Notes under the pieces: generated by a model
Seen by the model: the letters and a program-made list of their open reading frames with translations, nothing else
What the model was told of the DNA's origin: nothing
Database searches by the model: none
Position numbers and translations under genes: made by a program
Shown here: positions 5,890 through 12,756 of the stretch, piece after piece
Position numbering within the stretch: the stretch's first letter is position 1
Layout of the letters: every line of letters begins with the position of its first letter
NCBI GenBank assembly: GCA_035527835.1
Contig: DATKZS010000056.1
Coordinates: 1 to 14,621 of the forward strand
Direction: 5' to 3'
From: DATKZS01 sp035527835 [NCBI: bacterium]
GTDB lineage: Bacteria > RBG-13-61-14
Length of the DNA: 14,621 bases

Positions 5890-7774
5890 GGCCAGGCCTC
5901 ATCCCGGCGGAGAGTAACGGCGGCGATTCCACCTTGCGATCAGAAAACAACATGGAGAGGCCCTGGAAAAAATATCCTGCTTCGTAGATCAGCTCCCCCT
6001 GCCGCGCCCGGCTTAGCCGGTGCTTGAGCGCCCACCCCGCCAGGCCCTTGGCCAGATAAATGGGCATGAAGGGCAGCCGTTTGCTCCATTTCCATCCGGC
6101 CAGGTGCTCGACCATCCGCTTGGATCTCCCATGCCAATAGGCTTGGCGCCGGATGTATCTCATGTTGACCCGCTCGGCCCTGACCAGATGAAAGACCGCG
6201 GCGCGGGGCTCGTATGCTATTTGCCATCCGGCCTTCCAGATGCGCAGGCACAGCTCGATGTCCTCTCCGGCCATAAGTTTTCGGCCGCGGCGGCCGAGGC
6301 CGGTCCGGAACAAGCCGAGGGATGAAAACACCGAGCGCCGCACCGCCAGGTTCCCGCCCCAGAGCTGGTCCGGATACGTGAGACGCCTGGCCCGGTCCCC
6401 GTGGTCCAGCCTGCCCAGGACCGGATCCAGGCCATGCTCCCACCACGGCGGCCGCTCACACTCCCATTTGAGCTTGATGGGGCCGCCCGCGGCGCCGATT
6501 TCCGGGTCATCAAAACAAGCCAGCAGCGATTGAAGCCATTGCGGCTCGGCACGGGCATCATCCTCGAAAAATACAATAATGGGCGCCCGCGCCGCGTTGA
6601 TTCCGGCATTTCGGGCGGCGCTCAATCCGACAATAGTCTCTTTCACCATCCGTACCAGATGAGGGAACCGGTCCAGGTAGGTCTTGACCGTCTCCCCGGT
6701 ATTATCCGAGGAGCCGTTATCCACGGCCACGATTTCGTAGCGCTCATGGGCCAGGTCTTGGCGGACCAGGCTCTCGATGGCCTCCCCTATTATTTTTTCC
6801 CCATTATAGGAGCAGAGAACCACGCTGAGCTCGGGTTTGAGCCGGGGATGATTATCCATGATTTTTTTCTCATCGGGCGGGGGGGCTTGCGCCAGCTCTT
6901 TCAAGGGGACATATCGCGGCAGGAGCCGGATGCGCTGTTCGCAGTCTTTTTGTCTTGGCCGGTTGATGTTTTCCACCGAAATGTCCCTGAGGTTGTAGAT
7001 ATAAGTGATCCTTTCCAGGGCCCGGGCATGGGTCCCCGCCAGTTCCAGCAGGGGCAGGTAGATGGCTTGGTCCGTGGAATATTCCCAGGGCCCGCCGGTT
7101 TCGGGATCATTGAAGCTGGCCGGGTCGGCATGGGCGAAAAGTCGGGCCCGGAACGAATGGAGGTGGCTTGATACCCATGGGTATTCCCGGAAGGCGTTTT
7201 GCTTGATGACCTCTTCCGGGATGGCCCGCGGATGCGGAGAATAGCGGGAGACGCCGTTACGGAAAAGTTTGTAGGTGTTGTATGTCATCCAGGTGTCTTG
7301 GTCCGCGTATACCTTGTTAAGGAACTCCAGCAAATGCCGGTCCGAAAGCCAGTCATCGCCGTTCAGCTCGAGCACGATCGCGGACGGCTTCGCGAGGCGA
7401 AATCCCGCCAGATTGTTGGCCAGCAGTCCCTCGCGGCGGCGGTTGCGGATAAAAGAAACCCGATGGCGAGGCCGCTCGGCCAGCCACTTTTCGATCTTGG
7501 CGTCGGTGCCGTCGGTTGAGGCGTCGTCAATGAACACATGGGTGACCAGCTCCGGGTCATAGGTCTGGCGGTAAACGGACTCCAGGCAGCGGATGGCCCA
7601 CTCTCCGGCGTTGCGCTGGGCGGAGACAATGTGGAACTCGTGTTTTCTTTCCGGCCGGCGCAGGCCGAAACGGAGGCGTTCGTGCAGCCGCCGGAGGCGG
7701 GCGCGGAAAGCGAGGGCCGACCTGATCTCGGACCAGGGCGAGGGCCGGCTATTTTGTTTCTCGAGCTCGTTCAT
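5882..7774 (-). CDS. Two-domain glycosyltransferase (tandem family 2 domains)
   Basis: The 630-residue product contains two successive GT-A domains, which suggests that one polypeptide adds two sugars or an alternating pair. Domain 1 (about 46-270) has HIVSAQRNAGEWAIRCLESV, FIDDASTDGTD (81-91) and ELNGDDWL (136-143) as the DxD-like site. Domain 2 (about 314-545) has LSVVLCSYNGEKIIGEAIESL, VDNGSSDNT (351-359), FFEDDA (402-407), GGNLAVRRS and GEDIELCLR (503-511). An amphipathic C-terminal tail may contact the membrane. The start is uncertain: ATG codons at 7786 and 7774 and a TTG at 7840 share the frame, none with a strong ribosome binding site. I chose 7774 because the TTG would overlap the radical SAM gene by 32 bp. 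Its stop overlaps the next glycosyltransferase gene. Confidence 0.9.
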   Translation of the reverse strand: MNELEKQNSRPSPWSEIRSALAFRARLRRLHERLRFGLRRPERKHEFHIVSAQRNAGEWAIRCLESVYRQTYDPELVTHVFIDDASTDGTDAKIEKWLAERPRHRVSFIRNRRREGLLANNLAGFRLAKPSAIVLELNGDDWLSDRHLLEFLNKVYADQDTWMTYNTYKLFRNGVSRYSPHPRAIPEEVIKQNAFREYPWVSSHLHSFRARLFAHADPASFNDPETGGPWEYSTDQAIYLPLLELAGTHARALERITYIYNLRDISVENINRPRQKDCEQRIRLLPRYVPLKELAQAPPPDEKKIMDNHPRLKPELSVVLCSYNGEKIIGEAIESLVRQDLAHERYEIVAVDNGSSDNTGETVKTYLDRFPHLVRMVKETIVGLSAARNAGINAARAPIIVFFEDDARAEPQWLQSLLACFDDPEIGAAGGPIKLKWECERPPWWEHGLDPVLGRLDHGDRARRLTYPDQLWGGNLAVRRSVFSSLGLFRTGLGRRGRKLMAGEDIELCLRIWKAGWQIAYEPRAAVFHLVRAERVNMRYIRRQAYWHGRSKRMVEHLAGWKWSKRLPFMPIYLAKGLAGWALKHRLSRARQGELIYEAGYFFQGLSMLFSDRKVESPPLLSAGMRPGHE

Positions 7775-7808
7775 GACCAGGACCATTACCGGCGGATCAG
7801 ATGGATCC

Positions 7809-9221
7809 TCATGAATCCCTGCCGTTTTTCTTTTTCTCAATCATGTCCAGCATGGCCTTGGGAAGAAGGGTCTTGACCATCTGGCGCCAGTACCGGGAGC
7901 TTGACGGGTGTCGGGAAACGGCCTGCACGGCCTTGGCCAGGGCCTGGAATCTTTTTCCCTCTTCCAGAAGCCTCCGGCTTGTCACATAATGGCCGCAGTG
8001 CGGGAAGGGGACTTTGCGCGCTTCATTTCCCCCGTAATAGGTTTCCACCATCTGGTCATGACCGTCGAGGTAAGCCATTGCGCGGTCATCCACGTAGCAG
8101 GACAGCTTGTTGTCAAGCACGTACTGGTAAAGCCGGCTCGTGGGCATTCCGACGAAGACGTTATTGGAAAAGCTGTCGGGCTTGATCTTTCGGCGCAGGG
8201 ATTCGGATTGTTCCCGGTCCGCGGCCGTCTCGGTGGGAAGGCCCACGATAAAGCTGGCATAGGTCTTGATCCCGGTTTCCCGGCACCAGGCGAACACGGC
8301 CTCGATCTGCCCGGTGGTGATGCCCTTGTCCACGAAATCAAGCAGGCGCTGGCTGCCGCTCTCCACTCCCAGATATAAGGCCCGGCAGCCTCCGTCATGC
8401 ATCAGCTTGATGAGCTCCCGATCCAGCGTGTCCACCCTGGATTCGCAGAGCCATTGCAGGTCCAGGCCGGCTTGCTTGAGTTTGGCGCAGAATTCGATCA
8501 CCCTTTTTCTGCTGGCGGTGAAGTTGTCTTCCCGGAAATATATTGCTTTACAGCCGCCGCGGCTGATAAGATACCTGATATTTTCGATGATCCAGTCCGG
8601 GCTGAAGAACCGATAGGTCCGCCCCCAGACCGATTGCACCGAGCAGAAAGCGCACTGATAAGGGCAGCCGCGGCTGGTGTTCATGGAAACCACGGGCTTC
8701 GCGCTCAAGAGGTCCGAAGTCCAGTCGTAGGGCAGGTCAAGGAAATCGTCCCACGCCGGCGGAGGCAAGGAATCGAGGTCATGGATCAGCGGTTTTTGCA
8801 CGATCCTTTCCGCCCGGCCCTCGACGATGTCAAGGATAGCCGACTCGCCTTCGCCGATCACGACGTGGTCCACTTCCTCCGGAATGCTTTCCGGCAGTAC
8901 CGACGGATGGGGCCCTCCCACCACGATCTTTCCCCGCCAGGCGCCTTTTTGGCGGAGGCGGACGAGCTTATTTATCATCCGCAGGCCGTCATGAAGGCAG
9001 ACGGTGTTCATGTAGATCCCGACGGCGTCAATCTGATGGCGGGTCAAGTAATCCGTTTCGAGGAAATCGGAAGGCTTAAGATAATTGTCAATAAAATATA
9101 CGCGGTGTCCGGCCCGGCGCAGGACGCCCATCAAGAAACCGATGCCGAGCGGCGGCCGTTTTTCATCGGTGAAGAACGGCGATAAAACGGGCTCGGCGCA
9201 TGTGGTCAGAAGCCAGTTCAT
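7809..9221 (-). CDS. B12-binding-domain radical SAM protein
   Basis: The 470-residue product has an N-terminal cobalamin-binding-type Rossmann domain (about 1-140; PLGIGFLMGVLRRAGHRV, then VVGGPHPSVLPE at 100-111 and VIGEGE at 121-126) and a central radical SAM domain (about 172-360) with the cluster motif CPYQCAFC (C186, C190, C193), followed by YFREDNFTA and YLGVESGSQRLL. The cobalamin domain lacks the DxHxxG motif, as many members do. Enzymes of this class perform methylations, ring rearrangements or other radical chemistry; the substrate cannot be read here. Its place in a glycan operon suggests action on a sugar, lipid carrier or linked group. I chose ATG 9221 because the cobalamin-type domain begins there. 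A GTG at 9266 would add 15 residues; neither start has a strong ribosome binding site. Confidence 0.9.
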   Translation of the reverse strand: MNWLLTTCAEPVLSPFFTDEKRPPLGIGFLMGVLRRAGHRVYFIDNYLKPSDFLETDYLTRHQIDAVGIYMNTVCLHDGLRMINKLVRLRQKGAWRGKIVVGGPHPSVLPESIPEEVDHVVIGEGESAILDIVEGRAERIVQKPLIHDLDSLPPPAWDDFLDLPYDWTSDLLSAKPVVSMNTSRGCPYQCAFCSVQSVWGRTYRFFSPDWIIENIRYLISRGGCKAIYFREDNFTASRKRVIEFCAKLKQAGLDLQWLCESRVDTLDRELIKLMHDGGCRALYLGVESGSQRLLDFVDKGITTGQIEAVFAWCRETGIKTYASFIVGLPTETAADREQSESLRRKIKPDSFSNNVFVGMPTSRLYQYVLDNKLSCYVDDRAMAYLDGHDQMVETYYGGNEARKVPFPHCGHYVTSRRLLEEGKRFQALAKAVQAVSRHPSSSRYWRQMVKTLLPKAMLDMIEKKKNGRDS

Positions 9222-9276
9222 AATCCAATTTTTGCCGCCTTGCTGCCGAGGGGCCGTATCCTCCACCCGTTTCGCC

Positions 9277-9299
9277 CGGCCGGGATATTTCCCCGGCCG
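9277..9299 (-). other. GC-rich hairpin between the methyltransferase and radical SAM genes
   Basis: CGGCCGGG (9277-9284) and CCCGGCCG (9292-9299) form a perfect 8-bp stem with a 7-base loop, inside the 89-bp spacer of an otherwise tight operon. No T tract follows on the minus strand, so it is not a standard terminator. It could limit or stabilise the distal part of the transcript. Confidence 0.5.
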
Positions 9300-9310
9300 C
9301 CCTCAAGCCT

Positions 9311-10156
9311 TCAAGCGCGGGCCGTGAAAAAAAGGCGGTTCCTGAACAGATGGTGTCTTTTAAACCTGGCCTTGAGAAGGTCCTTGATTTCCTCCCCCGT
9401 CAAAATATATAAGTGCAGCGGGTTGTGGACCGCTCTGGCGGCGGCGGTCCGCCGCGTTTCCGGAAATTCCGAGCTCCCGATCAGCCTGCCCCCGGGTTTC
9501 AGCACGCGGCGGATTTCATCAAGGAAGCGGGGAATATCTTCCCGCGCGAAATGCTCGATGCTTTCCATGGCCAGGACCACGTCAACGCTCTGGTCGGCCA
9601 GTCCCAGGCTCAAAACCGAGCCCCGGACATAATCCGTGCGCCGGCCCGGCCAGAGCTTGAGCGCCAGCTTGATCGCCTCCGGGTCCTGATCCACCGCGAT
9701 CACCCGTTTCGCCACGGCGTCCGCCAGGAAGCTTCCCCATCCCAGTCCGCAACAGGAGTCCAGCACGCATCGGTCCCGGCAATAGCTCAGGCCCAGCGCG
9801 TAACGGGTCAGCATGATCTTCCACCACCCGCTGGTGCGGAACTCTTCATAGCCGGGAAGGGCCCGCTCTTCTCTCACGTCAACCCCTTGCAGCCTGGGGT
9901 CATCGCGGCCGACCGAAAGGACCAGATCAACGCGCTCACGCGTGGCGGGAGCGGTCATCAAATCGTCCAACAACCGCTGCAGATACCGGCGCTCCCGGCT
10001 CCTGTCCCAATGGGAAACGAGTCCCCCGGCTTTCCGGCGCGCCTGATCCAGGAGCCGCCGAACCCGGCCGGCGGGAGCGGCGTTCCCTGGTCCCGCGGCC
10101 ATTAGTCCGGCGCTCTCCGTGGAAAATCGTCCCCGCCGCTGGTCGGATTCCGGCAT
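9311..10156 (-). CDS. Class I SAM-dependent methyltransferase of the glycan operon
   Basis: The 281-residue product has a positively charged N-terminal region (about 1-110) and a Rossmann methyltransferase domain: SAM motif I VLDSCCGLGWGSF (131-143), acidic loop AVDQD (154-158), motif IV region VVLAMESIEHF (193-203), and LKPGGRLIGSSEF (219-231). It resembles the Methyltransf_11/UbiE-like group. It follows the ATPase gene by only 3 bp, with AAGGA eight bases before its ATG. Being next to a Wzt-type ATPase with a C-terminal glycan-binding domain suggests it may add a methyl cap or side-group recognised at export, by analogy with O-antigen systems whose chain end is methylated. That role is inference; it could equally modify an internal sugar. 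Confidence 0.88.
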   Translation of the reverse strand: MPESDQRRGRFSTESAGLMAAGPGNAAPAGRVRRLLDQARRKAGGLVSHWDRSRERRYLQRLLDDLMTAPATRERVDLVLSVGRDDPRLQGVDVREERALPGYEEFRTSGWWKIMLTRYALGLSYCRDRCVLDSCCGLGWGSFLADAVAKRVIAVDQDPEAIKLALKLWPGRRTDYVRGSVLSLGLADQSVDVVLAMESIEHFAREDIPRFLDEIRRVLKPGGRLIGSSEFPETRRTAAARAVHNPLHLYILTGEEIKDLLKARFKRHHLFRNRLFFTARA

Positions 10157-10159
10157 TTT

Positions 10160-11419
10160 TTATTCCTTGCCGGCGAGGGGGCCATGGGGACCAGGCCGGT
10201 GCCGCCATTCGCCGGCAAACGTCATCCGCCCGCTGGAGCCGGGGTTGCCCACGACCCGGAGCTTGAGGTGACGTTTCCAGTCGAGCAATTCGGTATGCTT
10301 GGAATTCCACCAGGCGAAAAAGAAATCAACGATCTGGTTATTAACGTTGAGGCCCTTGAGCTCGATGTCAATGCATCCCTCGCCGGAGAGCCTCCCCAAG
10401 GGCAGGCCGCAATCCCGGTTAGTAGCCTGGAACAGGTTGCCCGCGGCGCTGTCGCGCATGACCACGTCCAGCACCGGATCGTCCACTTCCTCGTTGCAAG
10501 AATAATATACTCGGACCACGACCGGGTCGTTGGATTGGATCTCCCGGGTCTCCCGGCCCAGCCGGTCAAGGAACCTCACCTCCTTGATCCGGATCCGTCC
10601 GCTGCCATAAACCCCGGCTCTATCCCGCCCGTCCCCGTCGGACGCGTCCAGGCCGGTCTGGAGCACGTCCTCCATATAGGCGGCGACGGCGTATTTGGTG
10701 GCCCCCAGATACCTTAGCCGCTCCCCCTGCAAGTAGGCCGTGCGCTCGCAGAAACCCGCGATCCGATGCATATTATGCGAGACCAGGACCACCGCCGCGC
10801 CGCTTTCCCGAATTTCCCCGATCCGGTTAAAACACCGGGCCTGGAATGATTCGTCCCCCACGGCCAGGATCTCGTCCAGGAGCAGGATCTCCGGGTCGAG
10901 GTGGGCCGCCACCGCAAACCCCAGACGCACGTACATCCCCGAGCTGTAGAACTTCACGGGCGTATCCAAAAACTCTTCCAGGCCGGAGAAGGCCACAATC
11001 GAATCGAATTTTCGCTGAACCTCCTTGCGGCCCATGCCCAGGATCGCGCCGTTGATGAAAATATTTTCCCGGCCGCTGAGCAGGGGATGAAATCCCGCGC
11101 CCAGCTCGATCAAGGCGCCGGTCCTGCCCTTGATCTCGATTCGGCCCCGGTCCGGGGAGAACAGGCCATTGAGCATTTTAAGGATGGTGCTCTTGCCCGC
11201 GCCGTTGGGACCGATCAGGCCCAGGCATTCGCCACTCCTCACCTCGAAAGAGACGTCCCGCACGGCCCAGAACTCGTCCGGCCGCAACCGGTCGGAATGG
11301 GAGGACCAGCCCAGGAAATCGCGGATGACGTCAAATATGCCATAGTACATGGAGCGCTTCAGGCTCCGCGCAAACTTCTTGGAAACCCCCTCCACCCGGA
11401 TCAGGACATCTCCGCTCAT
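10160..11419 (-). CDS. wzt: Polysaccharide ABC exporter ATPase with C-terminal glycan-binding domain (Wzt-like)
   Basis: The 419-residue protein powers export of an undecaprenyl-linked glycan across the inner membrane together with the adjacent permease. The nucleotide-binding domain (about 5-250) shows Walker A GPNGAGKST (70-78), a Q-loop-region segment typical of the polysaccharide exporters (ALIELGAGFHPLLSGRENI), signature FYSSGM (157-162), Walker B ILLLDE (178-183), D-loop and switch H215. The C-terminal part (about 270-405) is beta-rich, with VYGSGRIRIKEVRF, and fits the Wzt carbohydrate-binding domain that reads the chain end. A variable Asp/Gly-rich linker (about 255-268) separates the two. 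Its ATG overlaps the permease stop as ATGA, so the two subunits are translationally coupled. The symbol is given by family resemblance. Confidence 0.93.
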   Translation of the reverse strand: MSGDVLIRVEGVSKKFARSLKRSMYYGIFDVIRDFLGWSSHSDRLRPDEFWAVRDVSFEVRSGECLGLIGPNGAGKSTILKMLNGLFSPDRGRIEIKGRTGALIELGAGFHPLLSGRENIFINGAILGMGRKEVQRKFDSIVAFSGLEEFLDTPVKFYSSGMYVRLGFAVAAHLDPEILLLDEILAVGDESFQARCFNRIGEIRESGAAVVLVSHNMHRIAGFCERTAYLQGERLRYLGATKYAVAAYMEDVLQTGLDASDGDGRDRAGVYGSGRIRIKEVRFLDRLGRETREIQSNDPVVVRVYYSCNEEVDDPVLDVVMRDSAAGNLFQATNRDCGLPLGRLSGEGCIDIELKGLNVNNQIVDFFFAWWNSKHTELLDWKRHLKLRVVGNPGSSGRMTFAGEWRHRPGPHGPLAGKE

Positions 11420-12282
11420 CGCGCGCCGATCCTTTCCGCGATCCGCGTCTCGGCAAGGTGGAAAAGCCTCCAGCTCAGGATGAACACCACGGCCGCCAGC
11501 ACGCCGGCCAGGGCAAAGCCGCCAGGGTCGGAAAGATACCCCTTGAGCACCAGGTCTCGAGGCCCCGTAACCAGCGCCGCCAGCGGGTTATAGCGGGAAA
11601 GCAGCGCGAACGCGCCCGACCGCGGAGGGGCATAGAGCACGGGGGTCAGAAAAAGCAGAAAGGTGGTCGCGATGGTTACGATATTGGCGACGTCGCGCAT
11701 CAGGGCGTTCAACAGGGACAGGCCAAGGCCGAGACCCAGGGTGAAAAGCATGATCGGGATGAGGGCCAGCGGGAACAATAAAGAAGCCAGCGGCGGCATC
11801 AGCCGGTAATAAGCGAAGACCGCGATCACTAATAACAATCGCACCAGCATGTCGGCCAAGGCCTGGCCGAAGGCGGCGATGACCAGCGATTCCTTGGGAA
11901 AATTGATTTTGGAAACCATGGACCCGCCCGCCATGATCGCCTCCGAGCAGCTCACGAGGCCGCCCGCGAAGACCTGCCAGATCGTCAGGCCCAGCAGCGC
12001 ATAAGCCGGATACGGCACCTCTACCTCGCCCACGTTCAACACCCCGGTCCGGTTCAGGAAAATAAAGGAGCCCACCGCGATCACCGGCATGATCACGGCC
12101 CAGGCCAGGCCCAGCACCGTCTCCTTGTAGCGGGCGGTAAAGTCGCGGAGGAAAAGCCGCCAGATCAGCTCGCGGCTCTCCCGCGCCTCCCGGAACATGT
12201 CCAGCCACGCCGCCGGCCCCCAACCCCGGTTATTGCTGCCATCATATACGATTAATTGATCACGTCCCGCCGAGCCGCGCAC
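11416..12282 (-). CDS. wzm: ABC-2 type polysaccharide export permease (Wzm-like)
   Basis: The 288-residue integral membrane protein forms the glycan channel with the ATPase encoded next. After a soluble N-terminus (about 1-40) comes the family signature WRLFLRDFTARYKETVLGLAWAV (about 41-63), the cytoplasmic interface helix leading into the first membrane segment. Five more hydrophobic segments follow (about 93-113, 130-155, 160-190, 195-220 and 253-275), six in all, as usual for ABC-2 exporters. The start is GTG at 12282, supported by GAGGGGG eight bases upstream. It is the first gene of the six-gene minus-strand operon. A 474-bp repeat-rich spacer separates it from the upstream O-antigen-ligase-like gene, so it probably has its own promoter. 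Confidence 0.93.
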   Translation of the reverse strand: MRGSAGRDQLIVYDGSNNRGWGPAAWLDMFREARESRELIWRLFLRDFTARYKETVLGLAWAVIMPVIAVGSFIFLNRTGVLNVGEVEVPYPAYALLGLTIWQVFAGGLVSCSEAIMAGGSMVSKINFPKESLVIAAFGQALADMLVRLLLVIAVFAYYRLMPPLASLLFPLALIPIMLFTLGLGLGLSLLNALMRDVANIVTIATTFLLFLTPVLYAPPRSGAFALLSRYNPLAALVTGPRDLVLKGYLSDPGGFALAGVLAAVVFILSWRLFHLAETRIAERIGAR

Positions 12283-12328
12283 CTTGAAAACCCCCTCGAC
12301 AACAGGCCGGTTAGCCCCGGGCCTGGTT

Positions 12329-12358
12329 AGTATAAGTATCGGTGCCGTCCCAAACTAA
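12329..12358 (-). promoter_or_regulatory. Weak candidate promoter close to the exporter operon
   Basis: TATACT (12334-12329, five of six matches) is preceded 18 bp upstream by a poor -35 box, TTAGTT (12358-12353). Transcription would start near 12322 with a leader of about 40 nt. The -10 box lies partly in one copy of the 10-bp direct repeat that brackets the repeat island. Confidence 0.3.
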
Positions 12359-12624
12359 CGGACCGGAATACCGCCAAGGCGCCAAGAACGCCAAGCATCA
12401 TGATTTTATTTCAATCCCAGTCCGGCTTCGCGCCGGAGGCCGGCCAAATGATTCTTGCTTGGCGCTCCCGTCGGCCGGTTCGCCAAGCAGGTTGGGGCCA
12501 AAACCCTGGAGCTGTTTTTTAGTCCCGCCGCAAAGAAACACCGGGATTTACTTGGCGATTCTTGGCGTTCTTGGCGCCTTGGCGGTTTTCTTAGCTCCTG
12601 TTTTGGACAAGAGTGTATAAGTAT
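12330..12624. repeat. Repeat island: 26-bp perfect inverted repeat of CGCCAAG units bracketed by a 10-bp direct repeat
   Basis: This spacer has no convincing gene. CGCCAAG units start at 12372, 12380 and 12389; reversed CTTGGCG units start at 12551, 12561, 12570 and 12578. The segments 12370-12395 and 12561-12586 are perfect 26-bp inverted copies separated by 165 bp. Between them are smaller hairpins: TGCTTGGCG/CGCCAAGCA (12456-12464 and 12481-12489) and TCCGGC/GCCGGA (12421-12426 and 12432-12437). Outside the arms the 10-mer GTATAAGTAT occurs at both 12330-12339 and 12615-12624, 30 and 28 bp from the arms. The layout resembles a small nonautonomous insertion, though the direct repeats could also be regulatory. 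Open frames of about 90 codons here are repeat by-products. Confidence 0.7.
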
Positions 12625-12648
12625 AGCAAAATTGAGATGGGCCAACAA
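12620..12648 (-). promoter_or_regulatory. Candidate extended -10 promoter upstream of the repeat island
   Basis: The minus strand reads TTGTTG (12648-12643), a 17-bp spacer ending in TGC, then TATACT (12625-12620). That is an extended -10 element with five of six -10 matches and a partial -35. A transcript starting near 12613 would cross the whole repeat island before reaching the permease GTG at 12282, giving a leader of about 330 nt that can fold into the 26-bp stem. Confidence 0.45.
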
Positions 12649-12658
12649 TTTATGCCCC

Positions 12659-12677
12659 GCCGGCATGCCGTGCCGGC
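12659..12677 (-). other. GC-rich hairpin downstream of the O-antigen-ligase-like gene
   Basis: GCCGGCA and TGCCGGC form a 7-bp stem with a five-base loop about 80 bp past the stop codon at 12757. It lacks a T tract on the minus strand, so it is not a convincing intrinsic terminator. The surrounding 100 bp is very GC-rich. Confidence 0.35.
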
Positions 12678-12756
12678 AACGCGCGCCGGGCGGCCCCGGC
12701 CGCGACTGCCAGGAGCGGGAGCAAGCCGCAGGGCCGGATCCCCGCCCGGATCAACG

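Noticed and set aside
6401-7171. 256-codon plus-strand open frame opposite the two-domain glycosyltransferase gene
   Set aside because: The opposite strand shows clear GT motifs in this stretch, while the plus-strand product has no recognisable domain and no upstream ribosome binding site.
12342-12666. Small genes on either strand in the 12.3-12.7 kb spacer
   Set aside because: The open frames coincide with the CGCCAAG repeats and GC-rich hairpins, lack ribosome binding sites, and encode Arg/Pro-rich low-complexity peptides.
12659-12703. Intrinsic terminator of the O-antigen-ligase-like gene
   Set aside because: The GC-rich stems are real, but no run of T follows on the minus strand.
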